A DNA stretch of 14,277 nucleotides, taken from positions 1 through 14,277 of the forward strand of contig USDE01000014.1 in the NCBI GenBank assembly GCA_900553345.1, written 5' to 3'. Shown here one piece after another: positions 5,159 to 12,198 of the stretch (position 1 is its first letter; each line of letters opens with the position of its first letter). Position numbers and translations under genes: made by a program. Origin of the DNA: an uncultured Collinsella sp. Lineage in GTDB: Bacteria; Actinomycetota; Coriobacteriia; Coriobacteriales; Coriobacteriaceae. The notes below the pieces were generated by a model, which was not told the DNA's origin, did not search any database, and saw only the letters and a list, made by a program, of their open reading frames with translations.

Positions 5159-8100
5159 ATGACTCAGGGAAAGCATTTCGCTGCCGGTGGCGATCACTTC
5201 GCCACACTGCCAAGCAAAAAGGTTCACACTCCGAAGGGGATCGCGCGTCTGACCGTCACCGCGGCGACCATGGCCGCCATGACCGGATCGAGCCTCATCT
5301 CACCGTTCGCGGCATTCGCCCAGACCGGTGACGGGGGCACGCAGCACCCCGCCGTGATGTCGCCGATCGCCGCCCACGCCGGCGCGGCATCCGGTACCGG
5401 CGCGAAATCCGCCGCACAGACCATCGCGGACCTGCAGAAGGCGGTCGACGAGGCGAAGGCGAAGGAGGACGCCGCCAAGGCATCCTACGATGAGGCCGCC
5501 GGTCCCTACAACGAGGCGGCTTCCGCCCGCGACCAGGCCAAGGCATCCTACGATTCTGCAGTCAGCGCCGGCACGGCAGCCGACCGAGCGGCGATGGGCG
5601 AGTACGCCCGTCAGGTCGCGGAGGGCAAGGACGCCGCCGATGCCGCCGGCAAGGACCTCGAGCAGGCGAAGGCGGGTCTCGCAGACGCCAAGGCGGATGC
5701 GTCCGAGAAGGACGAGGCGTACCAGTCCGCCCTCAAGGCGGCCCAGAATGCCAAGGATGCCCTCGATAAGGCCAAGGCCGATGCCGTAAGCGCCACCCCG
5801 GAGGCAATCAGTGCCGCCGAGCAGGCCGTGCGCGACGCCCAGGCTGCCGTGGACAGGGCACAGGCCAATCTCGCCAACGCCAACGCGACGCTTGCCGATG
5901 CCCAGTCCAAGCTGGTTGCGGCCCAGTCTGCAAAGGATTCCGCCGATTCCGTCCTTGTCGCAGCCAAGCAGAACAAGGACGCGGCGGATGCGAAGGCCGC
6001 AGCCGCCAGCGCCGCCTACGAGAAGGCGAAAGCAGACCTCGCCGCAGCGGAGGCAGGCGCGAGCGGTCCGGAGTACGATGCGGCAAAACAGAAGGTCGCG
6101 GACGCGGAGGCAGCCCTCGCTGCCGCACAAGCGACACAGTCCCAGTGCGAGTCCGAGCTCGAGCAGGTACAGTCCGCTGCGGCAACGGCACAGGCCGAGC
6201 TGAATGATGCCCAGGCGTCCCTCTCCGTAAAGCAGCAGGCTGCGGCCGATGCCGAATCCGGCGTGAACGCCGCCCAGTCCGCTCTCGATGCCGCGAACGC
6301 CGGCCTCGATGCGGCCAAGCAGGCGAATGCCGACGCCGTCGCCAAGCTGGACGCCGCGAAGCAGGCTGTCAAGGACGCTGAGTCCGCCAAGGCAGCCGCC
6401 GATGTAGAGCTTGCGAACGCCAAGGCCGCAAAGGATACTGCAGACGCCGCCGTGACCGCCGCCCAGCAGAAGGTCGACGAGGCACAGGCGAAACTCGATT
6501 CCGCCGACGCGCAACTCAAGCAGGGAGCCATCGGCTTCTTCCGTGCCATGGGTGCCGAAGATGCAGCCAACATCATCCTGAACGCCAAATATGCCGGAAA
6601 GACCGAAGTCGGCAACTCCAAGGACGCCACGTCTCTTGACAATATGCTCAATGCGATCAAGTGGATGAAGTCCGTCAACGACTACCGCAAGTCGGTCGGC
6701 CTGTCCGAGCTCCATGTCACCTACAAGCTCATCGCCGGTGCGATCGCAGATGCCAACTACAGCGACACCGTGCTCGATCATGCCCGTCAATATGATTTTG
6801 CCGAAAACCTGGCATGGAATTACGGAATCGATCCGAGTGGGCAGTGGATCGAGCAGGAGAAGGGCTTTTTCGACAAGGCAACGGAGGCCCTTTATGGAGT
6901 CACCGGTCTTGTCGGCAAGGATGCCTATGATTTCTATGCAAAGAACGGTGTCGCAATCAACCATTGGATTGCAGACAACTGCCACTGGGAGAACGGCAGT
7001 AGCGGCACCGTCGGCCATTACATGAACATCATCAATCCCGAACTCGCCGTTATGGGAATGGCAACCTGCACCAAGGGCACCATGTCCGGGCTTCAGACGC
7101 AGTGCTACACCGCAGAGATCTCCGGCTGGTCCGGCTCCGGTTGGAACACGAACCCCATCTCCGTCGACGAGTACGAGCAAAAGCTGACCTCTTATATCAA
7201 CGGCCTCAAGAACGCCAAGAGCGCACTCAACGTAGCCAAGGCCGATCTCGCATCCAAGCAGCAGGCAGCCACCGACGCCGCTGAAACCGTCCAGCAGAAG
7301 CAGGTCGCGGTGGATGCCGCACAGGCAGGTGTCGATGCCGCAAAGCAGGGTGTTGCCGATGCCCAGCGTGCCGTCGATGCCGCCAAGGCTGATGTCGCCG
7401 CCAAGCAGCAGGGCGTCACGGATGCCCAGGCCAAGCTGGATGCGGCGAAATCGGACCTCGATGCCGCCAACGCGGCAGTCGATACGGCAAAGTCGACCGT
7501 CCAGCAGAAGCAGGTCGCCCTTGATGCCGCCAACGCAGCCGTAACGACCGCACAGTCCAAGCTGGACTCCGCCAAGGCGGACACCGAGGCCAAGCAGCAG
7601 GACGTCATGGATGCGAACGCCGACCTCGCGAAGTTCTTCCAGGACGTCGCCGCCGCCAAGAAGGCGGTCGATACCGCAAAGAGCGCCCACGACGCGGCGG
7701 TAGCCGACCAGGCCGAGAAGGCGGCGGTCCTCGCAGCCGCCAAGCAAAAGGCGGATACCACCGCAAGCGCCCTCGCGGATGCCCAGCGTGCCGTCGATGC
7801 CGCAAAGGCCGACACCGGCGTTGCCACCGACAGGCTTACCGGCTCCCAGACCGATCTCGAGGACGCACAGTCGAACCTCGATATCCTCACCGGTCTTGCC
7901 GCGAAGCTCGCAGAGGCACAGCAGCGCGAGCAGGATGCAGTAAAGGCCGTCAATGACACCAAGGCCGAACTCGATGCCGCGAAGGCTGACGCCGTCGCCG
8001 CCGAGTCCCTGGTCGCCGCTGCCGAACAGACGAAGGCACAGGCAGACGCCAAGCTGGCGAAGCTGAACTCCATCGATGCCAACGCGGCGCTCGCTTCCGG

Positions 8101-8515
8101 TCATGACGCGAACGCGGATGACGCCCTCAACGCGCTTTTCACCGCAGCAGTCGAGGCACGTGCCAAGGTCGCGCCCGCAAAGGCAATCCTGGACGAGAAG
8201 CAGGCCGCGGTGGACGGGCTCCAGCCCGGCTACGATGCAGCACTCGCCGCCTACGAGTTGGCGAAGTCCGACCGCATCGCAGCGGAGCAGAAGCTTTCCG
8301 ATGAGATCGCACGACAGGAGGCAGAGAAGGTCGCAAAGCAGCAGGCGGCATACAGCCCGAAGCACCTCGCCGGCACAGATACCGCCCAGCCCGGCAGCCT
8401 CGCCCAGACCGGTGACCGCGCGGGACTCATCGGCGAGACGTTCGTCATCGGCGGTACCGTCCTCGTGGCAGCCGGCGTCTTCCTCGATCAAAAGAAGCGC
8501 CGCGAGCAGATGTAA
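5159..8515 (+). CDS. Large coiled-coil cell-wall protein with SEC10/PgrA-like (CAP) domain and LAQTG sorting signal
   Basis: Secreted surface protein of 1118 residues. Order: basic N region and hydrophobic signal segment (about residues 20-55, cleavage near AFA), an Ala/Lys/Asp-rich heptad region (about 85-455), a globular central domain (about 456-660), a second heptad region (about 680-1060), and LAQTG at 1081-1085 followed by a hydrophobic segment and KKRREQM, a sortase signal of the LAxTG kind used by class E sortases. The central domain has a FAENLAWNYG motif, GHYMNIINPE and three cysteines, as in CAP/SCP-fold SEC10/PgrA surface exclusion proteins of conjugative plasmids. ATG 5159 is preferred (AGGAA at 5144-5148); an in-frame ATG at 5132 would add 9 residues. 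Function may be surface exclusion, adhesion or aggregation; this is inferred from domain layout. Confidence 0.85.
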   Translation: MTQGKHFAAGGDHFATLPSKKVHTPKGIARLTVTAATMAAMTGSSLISPFAAFAQTGDGGTQHPAVMSPIAAHAGAASGTGAKSAAQTIADLQKAVDEAKAKEDAAKASYDEAAGPYNEAASARDQAKASYDSAVSAGTAADRAAMGEYARQVAEGKDAADAAGKDLEQAKAGLADAKADASEKDEAYQSALKAAQNAKDALDKAKADAVSATPEAISAAEQAVRDAQAAVDRAQANLANANATLADAQSKLVAAQSAKDSADSVLVAAKQNKDAADAKAAAASAAYEKAKADLAAAEAGASGPEYDAAKQKVADAEAALAAAQATQSQCESELEQVQSAAATAQAELNDAQASLSVKQQAAADAESGVNAAQSALDAANAGLDAAKQANADAVAKLDAAKQAVKDAESAKAAADVELANAKAAKDTADAAVTAAQQKVDEAQAKLDSADAQLKQGAIGFFRAMGAEDAANIILNAKYAGKTEVGNSKDATSLDNMLNAIKWMKSVNDYRKSVGLSELHVTYKLIAGAIADANYSDTVLDHARQYDFAENLAWNYGIDPSGQWIEQEKGFFDKATEALYGVTGLVGKDAYDFYAKNGVAINHWIADNCHWENGSSGTVGHYMNIINPELAVMGMATCTKGTMSGLQTQCYTAEISGWSGSGWNTNPISVDEYEQKLTSYINGLKNAKSALNVAKADLASKQQAATDAAETVQQKQVAVDAAQAGVDAAKQGVADAQRAVDAAKADVAAKQQGVTDAQAKLDAAKSDLDAANAAVDTAKSTVQQKQVALDAANAAVTTAQSKLDSAKADTEAKQQDVMDANADLAKFFQDVAAAKKAVDTAKSAHDAAVADQAEKAAVLAAAKQKADTTASALADAQRAVDAAKADTGVATDRLTGSQTDLEDAQSNLDILTGLAAKLAEAQQREQDAVKAVNDTKAELDAAKADAVAAESLVAAAEQTKAQADAKLAKLNSIDANAALASGHDANADDALNALFTAAVEARAKVAPAKAILDEKQAAVDGLQPGYDAALAAYELAKSDRIAAEQKLSDEIARQEAEKVAKQQAAYSPKHLAGTDTAQPGSLAQTGDRAGLIGETFVIGGTVLVAAGVFLDQKKRREQM
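7286..7803 (+). repeat. Intragenic heptad-phased DNA repeats in the surface protein gene
   Basis: A 23-base word starting ACCGTCCAGCAG is identical at 7286-7308 and 7496-7518, a shift of 210 bases (10 heptads). A 26-base word starting GATGCCCAGCGT is identical at 7358-7383 and 7778-7803, a shift of 420 bases (20 heptads). These point to duplication inside the coiled-coil region that preserved heptad phase; length variation between strains is likely. Confidence 0.75.
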
Positions 8516-8522
8516 AAGCGAG

Positions 8523-8561
8523 CCGGGCGTTGGATATCGGCTAGTGTCCAACGCCCGGTTT
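8523..8561 (+). terminator. Intrinsic terminator after the surface protein gene
   Basis: Perfect 12-base stem CCGGGCGTTGGA (8523-8534) and TCCAACGCCCGG (8547-8558) with a 12-base loop and TTT. It ends only about 20 bases before the lipoprotein start codon. Confidence 0.82.
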
Positions 8562-8580
8562 CATGGACCGGGAGATCGGT

Positions 8581-9234
8581 GTGAGAACAAAGGCTATTAT
8601 CGTTGCGCTTCTGGTGTGCCTTTCGGCACCTCAGATTGGATGTGCCGGCGTTGCAAAGCAGGGAAGCGGCTCTACGGAAAGGGCCGCCACAGCGGTAAAG
8701 AATAAAGACAAAAAGAAGCCAAGCGAAGAAAAGGCGGCGCAAACCTCTGGAACCAAAACCGAGGAGAAGAAAGAGTCCGACGACAAAGACCAGAAGTCCG
8801 ATGACTCCAAGAAGGAGGATAACAAGTCCTCCGACTCGTCGAAGTCGGACAGCAAGGGAGATTCCTCCCAGTCCAAGCAGAATTCCGGCAGCTCTCAAGG
8901 TTCAAGCGGCAACAATTCCTCTTCCAACGGCGGTAGCCAGAAGAAATGGGTTGCCGAGCAGGGCCACTGGGAGACCGACTACAGCCAGGACTGGGTACCG
9001 AACGTGGTATACACGCGTCATCCTCGTTTCTGGGTCAATCATGGTGGTACTATGGTAGGGTCCTTCGATTCCGAAGATGCCGCCTATTCATGGGTTCATA
9101 ATGATATGGACAACGGCGGCATCGGAGGATCTGTCGTAAACGATTCGTATACCACCTCTGAGGACCAGGGTCATTATGAACAGCAGGCTACGGGACAGCA
9201 TTGGGTTGTCGACGTCGCCGGTCACTGGGAGTAA
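8581..9234 (+). CDS. Small lipoprotein with low-complexity linker and WV..GHWE repeats
   Basis: Predicted surface lipoprotein of 217 residues, function unknown. GTG at 8581 is chosen as start because GGGAG stands 6 bases upstream and it gives a compact signal peptide; an in-frame ATG at 8563 abuts the preceding terminator and has no ribosome binding site. Seen: basic N end, hydrophobic stretch, then IGC with Cys21 as lipidation site (Gly at -1, Ile at -2, a slightly unusual lipobox); a Lys/Asp/Ser-rich disordered linker (about 30-120); and a C-terminal domain with WVAEQGHWE (123-131), DQGHYE (195-200) and WVVDVAGHWE (208-217). Similar short Trp/His repeats occur in surface proteins of gut actinobacteria and clostridia. 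Position next to the wall protein suggests a joint surface role, but it has its own terminator on either side. Confidence 0.75.
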   Translation: MRTKAIIVALLVCLSAPQIGCAGVAKQGSGSTERAATAVKNKDKKKPSEEKAAQTSGTKTEEKKESDDKDQKSDDSKKEDNKSSDSSKSDSKGDSSQSKQNSGSSQGSSGNNSSSNGGSQKKWVAEQGHWETDYSQDWVPNVVYTRHPRFWVNHGGTMVGSFDSEDAAYSWVHNDMDNGGIGGSVVNDSYTTSEDQGHYEQQATGQHWVVDVAGHWE

Positions 9235-9284
9235 CGCGCATCGTTCCTATCCTCTTACGTTCGGTAAATGTTTATTTATTTGTG

Positions 9285-9310
9285 GGCGGCCGATTTCGGT
9301 CGCCTTTTTT
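9285..9310 (+). terminator. Intrinsic terminator after the lipoprotein gene
   Basis: Nine-base GC-rich stem (9285-9293 with 9296-9304, one G.U pair; the tight loop probably opens the closing pair) followed by TTTTTT at 9305-9310. Confidence 0.82.
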
Positions 9311-9463
9311 AAACGCCCAGTCTGGGAGCAAACGATAGGAAAGCAATCAAACGAGAGGCCGCTCCAAAAGAATCCGGCGGTGCCGGATGCTTCGGGTAAA
9401 AACTTCCGCAAATCGGTAAGGTCTTCCATCAACTTGCTCCAGCCCTCGCCCGGAGTCCGCTGC
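9311..9463. other. Non-coding spacer with small palindromes
   Basis: Carries CCCAG/CTGGG at 9316-9326 and the hairpin ATCCGGC-GGT-GCCGGAT at 9372-9388. A leftward frame is open across the stretch but has no ribosome binding site and no family resemblance that can be named. Confidence 0.5.
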
Positions 9464-9565
9464 GCGGTAATGCAAACACTCGGTATCCCTCGCGTTCGCA
9501 TTACCGCTCCGCTCTCGCTACAGCGAATTTCTAACACTCAGCATCCTTCGCGTTAAAAATTCGCT
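9464..9565. repeat. Twin hairpins with a shared 16-base loop and unrelated stems
   Basis: Hairpin A: GCGGTAATGC (9464-9473) pairs with GCATTACCGC (9498-9507), then one mismatch, then AAC/GTT. Hairpin B: AGCGAATTT (9522-9530) pairs with AAATTCGCT (9557-9565), then one mismatch, then TAAC/GTTA. Both enclose exactly 16 bases, consensus ACTCRGYATCCYTCGC with 13 of 16 identical. The outer stems share no sequence yet each is perfectly paired, so the fold and the loop seem to be what is kept. The YATCCY core resembles the YATCCTG core of IncP-type oriT nick sites. Confidence 0.8.
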
Positions 9566-9673
9566 TCCGCTCACGGTCTCCGCTGACACTACGACACCGC
9601 GAAGCCTTTCGCTCGAAACGAGGCCTCTCGTTTCGTGTCTACGCTACGCTCCGCCCAATCGCCGTTCCGGTGA

Positions 9674-9701
9674 TTGCAAGATTGGTGTTGGGCTAGATAA
9701 A
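9674..9701 (+). promoter_or_regulatory. Weak candidate promoter for the mob operon
   Basis: TTGCAA (9674-9679), 16 bases, GATAAA (9696-9701). Each hexamer matches consensus at four of six positions. If used, the leader would be about 200 bases and contain hairpins F to J. Confidence 0.3.
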
Positions 9702-9918
9702 TGGGGCCATACTCGCCCCCTTTATCTGCCAACACATCTTGTTTATCGCCTCCCACGGCGATAAAGTTAGAAATGAAGTTCGCCTTTTATTTCTAAGTAA
9801 AGTGACGGCGTCACTTCAAAAATCGGCGCGACGTCAGTCGCTCCCAAAAAGGAAAGCAATCTCATATTGGTTTTGAATCGGTGGCCTCACCGATTCGCTT
9901 TGCTTTTCTGGGGGCATG

Positions 9919-10497
9919 ATGAGTTGTAAGCGTCCGTACACCGTCAAGGCGACACTCACTTCCGAAGAATATGAAACGCTTTCCGCTTTGGCGGACAAGG
10001 CAGGCATGACGAAGGCCGAACTCATTCGCTATGCATTGGTTCATCGGAGTGATGACCTAGTCATTTCCAAAAATGATGACGGCGGCCGCAGTAAAAAGCT
10101 GCAAACCGTTTCAGGCGATTTGCATGAAACGCGTTCGAAAACTATTTACGTTAAGGTCACCGATGGGGAGCACGAAGCGATCCGCAAACAGGCGGATGCG
10201 CTCGGTGCGACCGTCAGTGCGTATGCCCGCCGCGTGATGCTTGCCGGGAAAATCGAGAAGATCGATTTCGATATGGCACAGGTCACGAAAATCTATCACG
10301 AGCTGTATCGCGAGGGGACGAACCTCAACCAGCTGATGTATTTTGTGAATGCGCAAGGTCTTCCGGCCTACAACGAGAAGGCAGTTTTCCGAACGCTTGA
10401 AAAGGTTTACCAGAACGCCCGCAAAGTCACTCTCTTTATCGAAGAGCTCGAACAGCGCTATTTCATCGATGGCGGTGAGCTCGATGACCGTCGTTAA
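9919..10497 (+). CDS. mobC: MobC-like relaxosome accessory protein with two ribbon-helix-helix segments
   Basis: DNA-binding mobilization protein of 192 residues that would bind oriT and help the relaxase open the strands. Seen: a first ribbon-helix-helix-like segment (about residues 6-42, a YTVKATLTSEEYETL strand-helix start), a second similar one (about 72-109, TIYVKVTDGEHEAIRKQADA then a second helix), and the MobC signature EGTNLNQLMYFVN (132-144). Two adjacent ATGs exist (9916, 9919); 9919 is preferred because the only upstream purine run, GGGGG at 9910-9914, would touch the first. That run is partly paired with hairpin bases upstream. The gene overlaps the relaxase start by 14 bases. 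The family call is firm; the duplicated DNA-binding fold is an observation by eye. Confidence 0.83.
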   Translation: MSCKRPYTVKATLTSEEYETLSALADKAGMTKAELIRYALVHRSDDLVISKNDDGGRSKKLQTVSGDLHETRSKTIYVKVTDGEHEAIRKQADALGATVSAYARRVMLAGKIEKIDFDMAQVTKIYHELYREGTNLNQLMYFVNAQGLPAYNEKAVFRTLEKVYQNARKVTLFIEELEQRYFIDGGELDDRR

Positions 10498-11683
10498 GCA
10501 GAAAGGTGTTTCGTCCGAGCGCTACGCGAAGCACCTGCGCAAGTACATTAACGGAAAGCACGCTTTGGCCCGCGGCGGCTGGAACCTCGCGAACGGAAAG
10601 CACTGGTTTTCCGAGATGGCTATGACGCGGAAGATGTTTCATCACGACAGGCCTGCGCGTGCCGGCGCGAAGAACATAACGATGCTTCATCAGATTCTCG
10701 CGTTTCTACCCGAGGAGTGCAGCTGCAACGGAGGCAAGATGACCCCCGATGCGTGTATGGCCTACGCGGAGCAATGGCTTGCGAAACACTACCCGCATCA
10801 ACAAGTGATTGTCGCGTTGCATGAGGAAAGCGATAAGGCGGGAAAACGTTATGCGGTTCATATGGCGATTAACCGCACGGATCTTTTGACGGGTAAGCGT
10901 TGCGAGACGGGCGGGCGTCGCGGAAAATTCGAACGCGCCGCGTGGGTTCGTGAAATGGACGAGGCCTGGAATCTTACTCAACTTGAAAAGGGAAAGAAGA
11001 ATTCGAAGATTCGAGATCGTCAGACGCGCGACACAGAAAAGATAATCGTTGAGCGGGGAGAGTACAGTTATAAAAACAATCTGCGCGAGCTAATCCATAT
11101 TGCGATTGACGAAGGTCGCGTTAAGAATATGGAGCAGTTCAAAAAACTACTTGCATCATGGGGCGTAGACATTTTCATCAAGAACAATCGAGTCTATGCG
11201 ACAGATCTCGATATCAAAGAAGCCGGCAATCCGAAGTGCACCTTCAACCTGACTCGTCTTGACGGACGCTTCGCGTTGAAGTCATTGCAGACGGCTTTCG
11301 AAAATAACGTGTTGGAGGCCGAGCGTGCGCTTCCATACGAGAAGCGCTGTGAGATTTATATCCGACGACTCAAGAAAGCATACTCGGCGTGGGTCGAGCA
11401 GGCTAAAGCAAGCAAAGGCGTCGCCTACAATTCGTTTCCTAAATTCATTACACCGAAGTGTGACGAAGACCTGCTCGAAGATCCGGCGGTTCGCGATGAA
11501 CTTCTTGCGCGTCGCGGTTATGCGAGGGAGATTCGCAACCGTTACGCCGGCGCCGTTCCCGATGCCGGCGATGACCGCGTTCGCACCGCCGGCCAGGCGC
11601 ACGGCGGTAGCACTGTGTCGCGACAGATGGGCGATCGCGTTATCGACCGTGGCGATTTCTCACGTGGTGATACGCCTCGCTAG
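10484..11683 (+). CDS. Relaxase / mobilization nuclease (MobA/VirD2-like)
   Basis: Nicks oriT and stays covalently bound to the DNA 5' end through a tyrosine to start conjugal transfer. Seen: 399 residues from ATG 10484 (GGTGAG a few bases upstream; ATG 10469 is the alternative). Candidate catalytic tyrosines Tyr14 and Tyr21 lie in YAKHLRKYINGKHALARGG; metal-site candidates are His113 (VALHEESDK) and His126 in YAVHMAINRTDLLTGKR, where the usual HxH is reduced to AxH. The IN-R-D-GK segment and the following YSYKNNLRELIHIAIDEG to FALKSL region match the C-terminal half of relaxase domains (Pfam PF03432). The tail (from about 345) is Arg/Gly/Asp-rich and disordered. Start overlaps mobC, implying translational coupling. 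No coupling protein or secretion genes are near, so transfer would depend on another element. Confidence 0.85.
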   Translation: MTVVKQKGVSSERYAKHLRKYINGKHALARGGWNLANGKHWFSEMAMTRKMFHHDRPARAGAKNITMLHQILAFLPEECSCNGGKMTPDACMAYAEQWLAKHYPHQQVIVALHEESDKAGKRYAVHMAINRTDLLTGKRCETGGRRGKFERAAWVREMDEAWNLTQLEKGKKNSKIRDRQTRDTEKIIVERGEYSYKNNLRELIHIAIDEGRVKNMEQFKKLLASWGVDIFIKNNRVYATDLDIKEAGNPKCTFNLTRLDGRFALKSLQTAFENNVLEAERALPYEKRCEIYIRRLKKAYSAWVEQAKASKGVAYNSFPKFITPKCDEDLLEDPAVRDELLARRGYAREIRNRYAGAVPDAGDDRVRTAGQAHGGSTVSRQMGDRVIDRGDFSRGDTPR

Positions 11684-11799
11684 TTTTGGATAGTTCATCG
11701 TCAGTGCCCTGGCGCGCTACCGTTCGGTGCCGATTCTGCCACGCCTGCAGTCTCGGCGAGGGTGGGGAGCATGAATTGAATGAAGAGGGCCAGCCACTC

Positions 11800-11808
11800 T
11801 GATAGAAT
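11800..11808 (+). promoter_or_regulatory. Extended -10 promoter for the small peptide gene
   Basis: TGATAGAAT is an extended -10 element. A TTGAAT at 11776-11781 is 21 bases upstream, too far for a standard -35. Transcription from here gives a leader of roughly 57 bases ending in the hairpin at 11837-11871. Confidence 0.45.
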
Positions 11809-11836
11809 CGTCCTCGCTGTCGGCAGTCCTCGTGCC

Positions 11837-11871
11837 GGGCAGAGCCCTCCATTCGATGGGAGGTGATGCCC
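11837..11871 (+). promoter_or_regulatory. Hairpin sequestering the Shine-Dalgarno of the small peptide
   Basis: GGGCA (11837-11841) pairs with TGCCC (11867-11871), and inside it CCTCC (11846-11850) pairs with GGAGG (11859-11863), the Shine-Dalgarno itself, around an 8-base loop. The hairpin ends on the base before the ATG. Such leaders are typical of type I toxin mRNAs, which stay untranslated until refolded or processed. Confidence 0.7.
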
Positions 11872-11997
11872 ATGACCGATTTCACCGAGTTCGTGAAGCT
11901 CCTGACCGCTATGGTCTCGCTCCTCACGGCCCTTGTCGGCCTTTCCAAGGCACTTAAGCAGGGCTCGAAGCCCAAAAAGAAAGGTCACCGTCGCTAA
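11872..11997 (+). CDS. 41-residue membrane peptide, candidate type I toxin
   Basis: The peptide begins MTDFTEFVKLLTAM, has one hydrophobic segment (about residues 8-28) with regularly spaced Thr/Ser/Lys that looks amphipathic, and ends with a strongly basic tail (KPKKKGHRR). Length, single membrane segment and basic end are those of small type I toxins and holin-like toxins. The Shine-Dalgarno GGAGG is 8 bases from the ATG but locked in a hairpin. The gene lies 188 bases after the relaxase, has its own promoter candidate and a hairpin terminator (12024-12058), so it seems to be an independent unit. No antisense RNA promoter could be identified with confidence. It could instead be a small membrane protein of another kind; no named family is claimed. 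Confidence 0.6.
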   Translation: MTDFTEFVKLLTAMVSLLTALVGLSKALKQGSKPKKKGHRR

Positions 11998-12023
11998 GAC
12001 AATGACCTAACTTCGTTAAGCAA

Positions 12024-12072
12024 CGGCTCTGCCCAGCTCACTACAACTTGGGCTGCCGTCGGCATTATTTTA
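12024..12072 (+). terminator. Probable terminator after the small peptide gene
   Basis: CGGC (12024-12027) pairs with GCCG (12055-12058) and GCCCA (12031-12035) with TGGGC (12049-12053); ATTATTTTA follows at 12064-12072, after a short gap. Confidence 0.5.
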
Positions 12073-12198
12073 CCCTCTTGACGAGGAATTCGTCCATAAT
12101 TCAAAAAGCAAATTGTGCTCGCTATCGAAGCCTTAGACTTTTATCCGAGCAAATTCGGCAGATTGGAGCTTGGAACATGAGGGATATGTACCTCATGT

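Larger units (their letters stand above)
9464..9914 (+). other. Hairpin array upstream of mobC: candidate oriT and/or structured 5' leader RNA
   Basis: About ten stem-loops follow one another: A and B (9464-9565); C CGAAACGAG/CTCGTTTCG (9614-9635); D CAATCGCC/GGTGATTG (9656-9676); E, a 65-base hairpin with some 24 pairs (9677-9741); F TTTATCGCC/GGCGATAAA (9742-9765); G TTAGAAAT/ATTTCTAA extended by wobble pairs (9767-9796); H AAGTGACG/CGTCACTT (9800-9816); I GCGAC/GTCGC (9828-9841); J GAATCGGTG/CACCGATTC (9875-9896), nested within AGGAAAGCAA/TTGCTTTTCT (9850-9859 with 9900-9909). Several G.U pairs fit an RNA fold; the position before mobC and the relaxase fits an oriT. Linkers repeat TCCGCT (9456, 9508, 9566, 9579). 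No protein gene is visible. Confidence 0.65.

Noticed and set aside
5300..8551. Leftward 1083-codon open frame opposite the surface protein
   Set aside because: Repetitive Leu/Gly/Cys-rich antisense of the Ala-rich coiled coil; no start signal and no domain.
9247..9537. Leftward frame of 96 codons in the region before the hairpin array
   Set aside because: Parts look protein-like, but there is no ribosome binding site, it crosses hairpins A and B and the lipoprotein terminator, and no family is recognised.
9464..9914. Retron or diversity-generating element
   Set aside because: Hairpin-rich non-coding DNA raised the idea, but no reverse transcriptase or template/variable repeat pair exists in the window.
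11701..11988. Leftward frame opposite the small peptide gene
   Set aside because: It runs through the promoter, leader hairpin and peptide gene of the plus strand; no start signal, composition of a shadow frame.
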